Assembly: GCA_036852015.1 (NCBI GenBank)
Contig: JAANDG010000150.1
Location: 62,001-126,000, forward strand
DNA length: 64,000 nucleotides
Source: Pelodera strongyloides
Taxonomy: Eukaryota; Nematoda; Chromadorea; Rhabditida; Rhabditidae
Reading direction: 5' to 3'
Positions 26,201-34,197 of the stretch are shown here, piece after piece. Numbering within the stretch: the stretch's first letter is position 1; each line of letters opens with the position of its first letter. Both the position numbers and the translations under genes were made by a program. Below the pieces are notes generated by a model that was not told the DNA's origin, ran no database searches, and was given only the letters and a program-made list of their open reading frames with translations.

Positions 26201-29200
26201 AAATGCGCAACGTTTGTCTTTGTAAACAGCAATAAAGAACAAATAGATCACCCCCACATCATTCAATCAATATCAGGAAAATTCCAAATTTCACAACCAT
26301 AAGCCTAGGTGTAAATCATCGTTCAGCTCTGACTGGCCCCTGAACGAACCAAGAAAAAGACGCGCGGCGTATTCTCTGTTTGTACATTGTAAGAAATCGA
26401 AGTCATATTTACACAGCCAAAACTAAAACTGTACTCGCAATTGGCACCCGTAGATATGCTCAAAACATGACTTAAAGAAGGCCATACAACTATATAATAA
26501 AATCACAGCAGGTTTTAATACAACACGTATATGGTGTATGTCTCCCTGTTATCGTTATCAGAATTCAACCCATAAACAAAGTATCCAGAAAAATGACAGA
26601 CAAAACAGAACTTTTGATCATAAATATTAAAAAATAGCATGTTTCACATTTCACGTTAGACACAAAACACTAACATTATGATGGACATTCATTAACTAAT
26701 TGATGTGTGACGCACGCTCCATGTAAAGGGATGATGTCGATATTTCAAAGGTGTGCAGAGCTTGTAATCCCAATCAAGACAACATGTTTTATACCATTTA
26801 TTGTCGATGTTTTCGGGTTACCCATTTTTAGGACCCGAAACGTCGACAATAAATGGTATAAAACATGTTGTCTTGATTGGGATTACATTACAAGCTCTGC
26901 ACACCTTTGAAATATTAATAAACTAGTTAATTACTAAACAAAAAAGATAACAAAGGGAATTAGCAATGTGCTGGACCACTTACAAGCATTTCGACGTGAA
27001 AACCAAATACGTATTATTAACCAACGAATAAAAAAACACAATAACCCACTTTCGCATCTCACCAAAAATACCAAAATCGATAATACATACAGAAACGGCC
27101 TCTATCGTCGTTCCGCCAAACCGAAACGGAAAAAAACGATAGGTACTAACTAAACAAACTACAAATTCGGAATATCACTTACACTGCTTTAAAGCGGTAA
27201 CAAATGCTGCACAACAGCACTGTGATACATGAATTTTATGTCATTATGCACCTTTAAAATCATAACTACAGACGATACACAATTTAAAAATTAAGTCAGC
27301 ATTTAAGCCCACCTCTCTTCTTCGTAAGAAGCGCATCCCAAGGGGTTAAGTATAAGGCCTCTAACTAATAATAATAATACTCGCTAGAGCTCAGATAGGA
27401 GTGGGGGGGGGGGGAAGGTAGAATTCAGGTGTCACTGTCAGTCGTGAAAAAAAAATCGAGCAGGGAGAAATAAGGCGATTAGTATGCAAATGCTAGACAC
27501 AAGAGGCAGAAGGCCTGCTGACTTGCTCAAACAAATGATATATCAATATCAAAACAACACTGCATACGGCCTTCCGATGAGTCACTAAAGTTACACATTC
27601 TGTCTTAACCCTTATCTCTCAATTTCAATAAACGACTCATGGTCTATAAAAGAAAAAGTTACGACGCTATCCAGAGCTAAGATCAGGATTCAGGATTTTT
27701 TAATCAATAACAATACAACTAAACAATACCAAAACTTTTGGTCAAACAGCACTTATTCAAACCAAAACTGTCGACAATTAGTTGTGTAAAGAATATGCCA
27801 ACCATACGGAATTAACGGAATAATCAATATGGAAACAGATAGATAAGATCTAGTTGGCAACACTCTTATCAATTCTCATCAACTATTTATGGGCAGAAAA
27901 GTAAACAAATCATGCAGAGTGACTAACAGTACACACACAATGCTTAACAGAACGCAGTCGCCGTTAAAAAGTGCCAAAAAAAATAACTTCTTTAATTGTA
28001 AGTTCTCTTCGAAAATAGGAATCTAATCAGTTTCAAAAATCAAACATTATACCAAACCTCATGACCAGCAGTCGAATGCCTTCTTGATGGGGGTCTACGT
28101 CCACAATTAGGCGGTAGTGCTTTTAGGAAGCGAGTCCTAGGGTTTCCAGTACTGCAGGACATGCAGGCCTGCCCGGGTGGCTCGTCTTTCAACCTAGACC
28201 TGGGCAAGCCTACACACCCCCCATTCAAACAGAGGGACTCGAGAGAGAGAGAGAGAGAGAGAGAACAACGGGAGGGGCGAAGAGAACAATTGATAAGACT
28301 GTGGTAACAACCAGAGACACGCGATCAGTAAACAGGGTATCAGCAGAACGGGAGCATAACTAGCGGGGACAATACAGTAGCGCAGAGACACCGACACAAT
28401 GAGCACATCCACCGTACCAATGATGAGTTCGGAGGAGTCAGAACACCATTACTTACGACACAACTGCATCGTAATTCATAAATTTGTCAGTTCAGTCGTT
28501 TTTATCAATAAACCTTTATAAAGTTAGCCCATTACTCGTTACCGTACCATCTATTAATTTGTCGTTACGTTACCATTACCGTTACAGGTCTTAAGGTTCT
28601 GGCACTATCAACAATCGATACGACAATAAAGATACGCAAACAAATAAAGGGCAAGTTTTGAACAATTACAACTAGTATTGCGAAACAAACCAAGTGGTAT
28701 CCTGAGTTCTAATAATTTCTAAGATGTAACAAAAAACATCGTGATTCCCAGGTAAACAACCACTAACCACATAAACATCTATTAATTGAATAACAATAAA
28801 CCCATACATTATGAAAACGATGAACAAAAATTGAGATCGAATCTGTCGGCACCACAAATAGTGGACAGTCGTGGACAACGTGTCAAGCGGAACGAGAGAG
28901 AGAGAGAGAGAGAGGGGGGAGAGAGAGAGAGAGGGAGAGAGGGGAGAGGGGAGAGGGAGAGGGAGAGGGAGAGGGAGAGGGAGAGAGAGAGAGATTGAGA
29001 GAAGAGAGGAGAATTCAAAAAAGTTTATTTTTTATTTTTTAAAGGATCGCAGTCACTACAAATTCGTATTTTTTATTCGATTTTCATTAATTGTTCAAGT
29101 ATGTGAAGAAAACGACGATTCCAGCGCCAAAGTACGGCAAAACGAACTCAGGGAGAGAAATCCCTGTTTTTGACTTTTACTTATATACCGTAGTTTATAA

Positions 29201-30117
29201 TTGCCCGTATAGAGTTTCATAATAAATACCCTGCAGTGATAAACCACGCGCCAGGTGTAACACTGCAGGCTGTTCACTCTCCAAGTACCCCTGGCAATTG
29301 CATATATGCACCGGCGTCGGTCATTTATCAAAACTCATTCTCATTGATTTCTCTCCCTGAGTTCCATTTTATGTGGATTTTTATGGGCTGCATATTGTTT
29401 TATAAATCTGCTTGCATCTAATAAAAATCGAATAAAAATGTTGATTTTTGAAGTGACTGCCTTCCTTTAATATAAACCCAACCGGTCGACGGATCAGCTG
29501 GTGAAATCACTGATCACTATCACTACGCTTACAATCTACGGTCACGCTCCCAAATAATAATAACCAAAAGAAACGACAATCGACAAGAAATGACACAAAC
29601 ACTACACAGTTCATATTTTGAATAGCGAAAAATAAAACATAAGATGCCAAATAGTTCAGGTTCAGAATAAAAAACAACACACCAATAACAAAACCACCCA
29701 CATACCTCATTACTATTGTTACTGTGCGTCGACTCGTCCATATTGTTATTTGCGCCGCCTAAAACAAACAAAAAAGTTAGTATCAAAATCAACTTGGCTT
29801 CCTTACTTCCTTTCGATTAATAAGAATAAGCAAATGAAAAATTACAACACATATCATTAGCAATATTAGCATACAATACAAGATACCAATGTAATAAATA
29901 GAACGACAAAATGATAATATTTCATCATCAAACTAAATTATAACTGTCGTATAATATTAACCCCAATGCAACAAATAACAAATATATATCAGCTATCAGC
30001 AATCATACGGCTTTCCTAACTTTCCTTCATATGAATATGATTTAATATAACTAAAAGAATAAAGCTGCAAATAAATAAATAAACAAACAAATGGATACCA
30101 CTAATTTCCTCGGACAT
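8292..30117 (-). CDS. MAPK8IP3: JIP3/JIP4 scaffold protein (MAPK8IP3/SPAG9; UNC-16/Sunday driver)
   Basis: Scaffold binding kinesin-1, dynein/dynactin and JNK-pathway kinases in vesicle and axonal transport. Exons: 30102-30117, 29706-29758, 25944-26087, 25413-25506, 25039-25103, 24648-24768, 24347-24407, 23945-24064, 23608-23738, 22403-22574, 22006-22067, 21485-21520, 20939-21088, 20207-20321, 19780-19918, 19517-19597, 19114-19223, 18599-18724, 17227-17314, 16875-16976, 16433-16496, 16186-16280, 15842-15925, 15329-15431, 14905-14981, 14071-14206, 13731-13781, 13416-13553, 11916-12093, 11635-11715, 11353-11420, 11102-11250, 10745-10845, 10458-10528, 10123-10236, 9798-9904, 9264-9363, 8807-8905, 8292-8410; 1306 residues, close to mammalian JIP3. 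N-terminal RH1 region ([26 protein letters not shown]), coiled coil ([15 protein letters not shown]), JNK-binding-type stretch, RH2/leucine zipper ([34 protein letters not shown]), then a WD40-like C-terminus ([44 protein letters not shown]). An alternative start is Met at 29741. Most introns carry palindromic elements. Confidence 0.96.
9688..9735. repeat. Pentanucleotide (ACACT)n repeat
   Basis: About nine consecutive TACAC/ACACT units in the intron between JIP exons 9264-9363 and 9798-9904. A related ACACTACAGT run occurs at 53590-53630. Confidence 0.95.
9995..10075 (-). repeat. tRNA-like relic (SINE head or tRNA pseudogene)
   Basis: On the minus strand GGTGCATGTAGCTCAACCGG resembles a tRNA acceptor/D-arm with an A box (TAGCTCAACCGGCAGAGCGC). 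A weak B-box-like GGGATCGGAAC follows about 45 bases later. The T arm does not pair well, so this is a relic rather than a gene. It lies in the JIP intron 9905-10122. Confidence 0.5.
10890..11050. repeat. GC-rich palindromic element, family D
   Basis: Contains CTTCGCCAGGTTTTCGCGAA and flanking GCGCGC-rich arms that are roughly self-complementary (GTGCGGCGAGAGTCTGGCGC near the left, GGTAGGCGCACCTGCCGCGC at the right). Similar sequence occurs at 19290-19480 and 41035-41215. It is non-coding, in the JIP intron 10846-11101. Confidence 0.55.
12105..12262. mobile_element. MITE-like palindrome, family B
   Basis: Left end CTAAAGCGGTATGACACGTG, right end CCACGTATTGCTCCGCTTTA, in the JIP intron 12094-13415. 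These are imperfect terminal inverted repeats with an unrelated centre. Confidence 0.65.
13930..14040. repeat. GA/GATA-rich microsatellite
   Basis: (GA)n blocks separated by GATAAA, repeated four times, in the JIP intron 13782-14070. On the minus strand the intron is therefore a long CT tract ending about 25 bases before the donor of exon 14071-14206. Confidence 0.95.
14196..14350. repeat. Tandem/palindromic GGTACC repeat overlapping a JIP splice acceptor
   Basis: The words GATGGTACCTTTAAATGG, GGTACCATGGTACC and AAGGCTAGTACGATCA occur twice in a unit of about 70 bp. On the minus strand each unit recreates an acceptor-like CATT(T)AAAGGTACCATC; the copy at 14206 is the acceptor of JIP exon 14071-14206. 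The duplication therefore spans an intron-exon border. Confidence 0.75.
14492..14783. mobile_element. Palindromic element ending CCGTATTCTCGCG
   Basis: The left end AGTCCGTATTCTCGCG and right end CGCGAGAATACGGGCTA are inverse complements. Inside are repeated CTACCAGTGG/CCACTGGTAG and CCCAATTGGGA words that pair with one another. The outer end matches the element at 40631-40778, so the two share a family. It lies in the JIP intron 14207-14904 and is non-autonomous. Confidence 0.75.
15474..15710. mobile_element. Palindromic element, family C (GGCATAAACTCGT ends)
   Basis: It begins AGGGCATAAAACTCGTCGGG and ends GTCAACGAGTCTATGCCATG, inverse complements at the ends, with an inner GACGGTGGTATGG palindrome. 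Related copies are at 35375-35505 and 36247-36466. It lies in the JIP intron 15432-15841. Confidence 0.75.
16545..16760. repeat. Dispersed repeat, family E copy 1
   Basis: It shares GGAAAAGATTGCAAAGTTGC, GCGTCTCCGCC, TTTCCCATG and CGCGGAC blocks, in the same order and orientation, with 50825-51015. The copy lies in the JIP intron 16497-16874 and shows moderate divergence. No coding capacity beyond chance was seen. Confidence 0.7.
17750..17856. mobile_element. MITE-like palindrome, family B
   Basis: Starts TTAAAGGGGTATGAAACGTG and ends CACGTACATACTGCTTTAA, TTAA to TTAA, 107 bp, in the JIP intron 17315-18598. Confidence 0.75.
18005..18188. mobile_element. MITE-like palindrome, family A
   Basis: Left end TTAAAGCGAAATACCGACCA, then GTTTTTGAAAC; right end CCGGCCGGTATTACGCTTTAA. 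The terminal inverted repeats are about 38 bp with TTAA at both tips; the centre has GCATAAG/CTTATGC words. TTAA tips suggest a piggyBac-like target preference (inference). It lies in the same JIP intron as a family B copy. Confidence 0.82.
19290..19480. repeat. GC-rich palindromic element, family D
   Basis: Contains CGCGAGAACCTGGCGAAGAC and its partner GCCAGATTTTCGCGGG. Similar to 10890-11050 and 41035-41215. It lies in the JIP intron 19224-19516. Confidence 0.6.
21140..21312. mobile_element. MITE-like palindrome, family B
   Basis: Left end CTAAGCGATATGGCACATGG, right end CCACGTGTAATATCGCTTTAA, in the JIP intron 21089-21484. Confidence 0.7.
23114..23274. mobile_element. MITE-like palindrome, family A
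   Basis: TTAAAGCGAAATACCGGCCG at the left and ATACGATCGGTATTTGCTTTAA at the right, with GAAACGCATCG and GATGCGTTTC inner arms. TTAA tips. It lies in the JIP intron 22575-23607. Confidence 0.82.
23380..23600. repeat. Degenerate CAGTACCC/CCAAAA repeat
   Basis: An irregular series of ACAGTACCCCT, AATACAGTAACCC, CCAAAACCC and AATCC words with no fixed period. It fills the 220 bp before JIP exon 23608-23738 in plus orientation. Confidence 0.6.
24535..24617 (-). repeat. tRNA-like relic
   Basis: On the minus strand TAGCCTAATGGATAGAGCG (A-box-like) is followed 28 bases later by a perfect B-box GGTTCGAATCC. The T stem and anticodon stem pair poorly, so a functional tRNA is unlikely. A tRNA pseudogene or SINE head is the better reading. 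It lies just upstream of JIP exon 24648-24768 on the plus strand. Confidence 0.55.
26740..26915. repeat. Near-perfect long inverted repeat (hairpin)
   Basis: Arms of about 82 bp: TTTCAAAGGTGTGCAGAGCT at the left and AGCTCTGCACACCTTTGAAA at the right, pairing almost base for base through GTTTTATACCATTTATTGTC. A small CCCATTTTTAGG loop sits near 26825, and the right arm has one small duplication (TTACATTACA). It lies in the JIP intron 26088-29705. No TTAA tips. It could be a MITE or a hairpin RNA source. Confidence 0.9.
28893..28995. repeat. GA-rich microsatellite
   Basis: (GA)n with GGGAGA interruptions inside the JIP intron 26088-29705. Open frames on both strands here are artefacts of the repeat. 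Confidence 0.95.
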
Positions 30118-30368
30118 CCTCGACAACTGTTGAAGGGGACTTAGACGGTGGCCGTCATTATCGCACGCCAATAATCTGAAAAGAAAATATATTAATTATA
30201 CTAACTAATAAATAACTAAAAGTTCAAAATAAGAAAAGGTTCAAATACAAAAAATCGTCAAGTCGACTTGACTTCATGACTTGAAGCAAGCATAAAGGTG
30301 AACAATCTTCACAACAATAGCACATAGCACAAACAGATTATTCAACCCAATTACAGTAAACCAATAAC

Positions 30369-30539
30369 TTAAAGCGAAATGCCAGCTCCTTTGAAAAATT
30401 TGCATATGATAAGCAAATCCTATGTATCCTATGCTAATTTTGCGCGATAGCCGTGGACGATCGCGCAAAATTAGCATAGGATGCATAGGATTTGCTTATC
30501 TTATGCAAATTTTCCAAAGGGGCTGGCATTTCGCTTTAA
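30369..30539. mobile_element. Palindrome of family A type (almost complete hairpin)
   Basis: TTAAAGCGAAATGCCAGCTC at the left pairs with GGGGCTGGCATTTCGCTTTAA at the right. The arms continue through TTTGCATATGATAAGCAAATCC and GCTAATTTTGCGCGAT to a small centre at about 30450. TTAA tips. Its right TTAA is also the left TTAA of the next element. Confidence 0.88.
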
Positions 30540-30667
30540 AGCGAAATACGGGGTCGGTTTTTGAAACGCATCGTGGACAACCGAATTTATTTATTCTAAT
30601 TTATATTCATTTGCATAGGATGCATAAGAATGCTGGTGTTCAAAAACCGACCGGTATTTCGCTTTAA
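30536..30667. mobile_element. MITE-like palindrome, family A, abutting the previous one
   Basis: TTAAAGCGAAATACGGGGTC on the left; CCGACCGGTATTTCGCTTTAA on the right. It shares the TTAA at 30536-30539 with the preceding hairpin. Confidence 0.85.
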
Positions 30668-31049
30668 CCAACAAAATGAGCATGGCAATGGTGACTATCG
30701 ATAACGTCTAAGAAACAGTGGAATCCACTATTGAAAACAATTGTTTCCTAGAATGCTTACTTTCAATACGGTATCTGCCTTACTAGCTCCTGATTATATC
30801 TTCTTACCTCTGCAGTGGTTGATGTTTTTTCATCAGTGGTATGATACCACGGGGGTAGGGAAAATATTAAGGTAAGAGCAGCCAGCAGCCAGCAGCGAAT
30901 TTACAGGGAATTTGGGCGTTATGATAATTAGGCGGTCAGCAACAAGTACAAGGTTGTATGTATAGGCGTGCCACTTTGATGGTTGCGCTCGAGTAAAAAT
31001 CAATGCATGTCCGCATGAATAACGTACAACAGGTCTGCAGACATACGGA

Positions 31050-31165
31050 AAACGAGAAAGAGAGAGACAGGGAAAGAGAAAATGAAGAGAGCTAGAGAGA
31101 AAGTGAAAGTGAGAGACTCACAGAGAAAACGAAATTGAGAGAGAGAAGAGAGAGAGAGACAGTTA
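31050..31165. repeat. GA-rich low-complexity tract
   Basis: Imperfect GAGAAAG/GAGAGA repeats upstream of the JIP3/4 gene. Confidence 0.8.
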
Positions 31166-32204
31166 CTGTGCCGGTGTGACGAAGGTCCATCAGCTGATTT
31201 AGAGGACCGTCTGTCATGTCAGACTGCACAAATAGAACAAATGAAAAAAATGCAACATCCACCTAGGCTCAAATCGATTCAGTTTAGACAGGGGCACGGT
31301 TTATATAGTTCAAGTTCAGTCCCACACTTGCATAGACCACATAAAAAGCAAACTAATTAAAAAAAGCGTAACCAGTAACCATAATTTAATGACATCGCTT
31401 TCCCACCAACAACCAACGAAACTACCAGTAAGAGATAATGTCATAATTCGTAATTCACCTAAAAAGTCGTCTACATCAAGAATTAAGATGGACGAAAGTA
31501 ACGTGGATCGCTCACAGAGGTCCGATATATCACTCCAAACAGTAACGGTTACAATATTTATTAAAAAAAACTAGAAACTACGTATGTAGCCGGTTGACTG
31601 CACACTGGCCGTTGGTCATCCGCACAATTTACTCAAACTAATAAAAAATAACAATTCTGAGAATAATCACAAACAGGAATCCGTGTTCATCAGCTGACTA
31701 CTTCATTTAAAGAGGACTAGAAAACAATGACAATCGAGTTGTCATCAAGCAAGACACAGTATAGACGGGAAGAGAAGAGGAGGCTAAGGGTTTGGGAGGG
31801 AAAAGGAATGAGAGAGGGAGGGAGAGGCAGGGATCGATTCCCCGGGCAGCCGCACACCCAGCTGACATCCCCACCCTCTGGCTAATTCTGGGCACCAGCC
31901 GGGCCACAAAGGCCCGAAGCGCAAACGCACACACACTGATTTGCATAATGAGATGAATTACTCCCAAAGAGTCAGTTCCATAAAATCATGTTCCATTATT
32001 CATCAAATAATAAACGCTGATAAAATTTCAACACACCTTACATAAAAAAGTTTTTTTTATAAGATCCATAGATTACAGGACAAAAAGGTACACTTCTGTG
32101 CCGTAACTGACCACAATTGTACAGAAATCTTGCAGATAACACAAGGAAATTATTCAATTGCCCACCACCAAAAACCATGTGTCATACCACTTTAATAATA
32201 AAAC

Positions 32205-32287
32205 TTACTTCCAACGCGGCGGTGAAGGAAGCACTTTCACGGACTGGCTTCTCTTGTGCAACTCCAGCTTGACAAATGGTACAGTTA
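32205..32287 (-). other. Unassigned exon-like open segment
   Basis: On the minus strand an acceptor-like TCTCCAG is followed by an open stretch coding CTICQAGVAQEKPVRES and then a GTAAGT donor in phase 0. It does not join in phase to JIP exon 30102-30175, where continuation hits a stop. It is not from a family I recognise. It may be a 5' UTR exon of JIP, part of a small gene, or chance. Confidence 0.25.
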
Positions 32288-32601
32288 CCTGGAGAGTAGA
32301 ACAAAATATATTTGTAATTGTAACTTATTAGGCACTTCGTACTTACAAAGCTACAAAAAACTATCAGGATATACGATATAGATACACCACAACTATGGCA
32401 TAACAATAGACCTATCTTTTTCACATATCCTTACACAAACAAAACCAAATCAAACAAATATCAGCACAGAAAGAACAGCATGGAGTCAAAACACCGACTT
32501 TAAAAAAAATAGACATTTATTACCAGTATGGATAAGAAAATTGAAAATGGTACGGAAAGTTGGTAAGCAATTTGCACGTATTGCTTCTCTCCATTACAAA
32601 G

Positions 32602-32779
32602 TTAAAGCGAAACATCGGCCGGTTTTTGAAACACCGAGTAGATCTGAATTCGTATGCAGCCTATGCAAATGAACATGTTAGAATAAAAACACGAGCTAAA
32701 TTCGAGTAAATTAGCATAAATACATAAGAATATAGTTGTCCACAATGCGTTTTAAAAACCGGCCGGTATTTCGCTTTAA
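32602..32779. mobile_element. MITE-like palindrome, family A
   Basis: TTAAAGCGAAACATCGGCCG at the left and ACCGGCCGGTATTTCGCTTTAA at the right, with TTAA tips and GAAAC/GTTT inner arms. Intergenic. Confidence 0.85.
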
Positions 32780-33454
32780 AGAAAAAAAACTGAACTACAC
32801 TTCACTTCTGTTACTAGTTACTTAATAATATATAACAATAACCTACCGCATTTTATCTATCTCTATAAGCATAATACAAGTAATCCCACTGGAATGTCTT
32901 AATAATTTACAAAATTACAAAATGAGCACAAAACTAGGAAACATAAATACTGGGTTCAAAACAGAGCTCATACAATACCTAGCATATACGTGCAACATTA
33001 ATTTAACCTATTTCCCATATTAAACAACTAACTCATATTTAAAAAATAAAATAATAGTTACCTAGATTCAGTCGATGAATGTGTAGCACAGAATACAGCA
33101 CACTTTTTGGAATAAAATGAAAAATAATAAAAAGAAAGCTCAAACACTGTCCTACACAAATGGTTATTTATAGAAAACAAAACTATATACAACAAATATA
33201 CAGAATTTTGCGTTTCGCTACAACTATACTAAAAAAAGAATACATAAACCCTAACGTAAAGGTCCATTCGCTCTTCTGACTAGAAGAATTGAAGAATAAA
33301 AGAAAAGCACATAAAGAAAGGAATGTCATTTTTAATTAATAAAAAATATTTTGATAATCACTGGGCTGTACACGAGAACAACAGACTTGTTATACTTGCA
33401 CCAGGGCACAAATATTGTGCTCGGCCTTAGTTTCGAAACACAAACATAAAAAAT

Positions 33455-33602
33455 ATAAATAGGTACGACACGTGGTATTAAAATTATATACGCAAACTGT
33501 GATCAGTCTTGTGCACGAAATGGAGATCCCCAAAACTGCATATAATATATGGGCATACAATTGCCCGTATACTTTTCCAAACCACGTGCCGTACCTCTTT
33601 AA
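33455..33602. mobile_element. MITE-like palindrome, family B
   Basis: ATAGGTACGACACGTGGTAT at the left and AACCACGTGCCGTACCTCTTTAA at the right. A strong inner GGGCATACAATTGCCC palindrome sits near 33551. Confidence 0.75.
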
Positions 33603-33750
33603 ACCACTGACATGAGAGGTAAGAGTGCTTTTCCTTTAATAAATATAGTCCACCTGATTGCTTATACTATATGGACATGTGATTGGTGCCAGTCCGAGCA
33701 ACATCTGTTACAAACGGGTAGTCGCGAGCCTGTAAATGAATGCAATTTAC

Positions 33751-33784
<34 letters not shown>

Positions 33785-34197
33785 AACAATAACAACAATA
33801 ATCTTAATAATAATAATACATACTTATATTCGTTGTCAACAAAACTGGGTCTAAAATCGAATGTTTCAGTGAACAAATATGAAGCATGAGCACACCAGAA
33901 AAAATGTTGTAATGTTCCTTCGGATCGGAAAATATGCACAAATCGCGAGGATAAGAATAGTTGACTTAGTTGAGCATTCGCTGTGTGAATAATGATTGTA
34001 TAATTGATAATAATACTAATACTAATAATAATACTAATATTATTATAATAAATATATTCACATATACGTTTGCAGCGACAAGTGACTGATCTAAATATCC
34101 AGACGAGACCTGGCGCACTACTAACGGATACTCGCAGATCTCGAGCGTAGCCATCTAGCGTTGCCACTATCTTCAATGCAAAATCAGAATACCATAC

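Larger units (their letters stand above)
30118..34197. other. Intergenic region between the JIP3/4 5' end and USP12/46 3' end
   Basis: About 4 kb. The proximal 30118-30175 is probably JIP 5' UTR (exon 30102-30175, bounded by a TTTTCAG acceptor) and holds a five-codon upstream ATG frame. Next come two family A-type palindromes (30369-30667), a GA-rich tract (31050-31165), a short unassigned exon-like ORF near 32205-32287, a family A palindrome (32602-32779), a family B palindrome (33455-33602) and TAA-type trinucleotide repeats (33750-34050). No further recognised protein family was found. Confidence 0.55.

Noticed and set aside
28786..29173. Arg-Glu and Ser-Leu repeat proteins on both strands
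   Set aside because: These are translation products of a GA microsatellite within a JIP intron.
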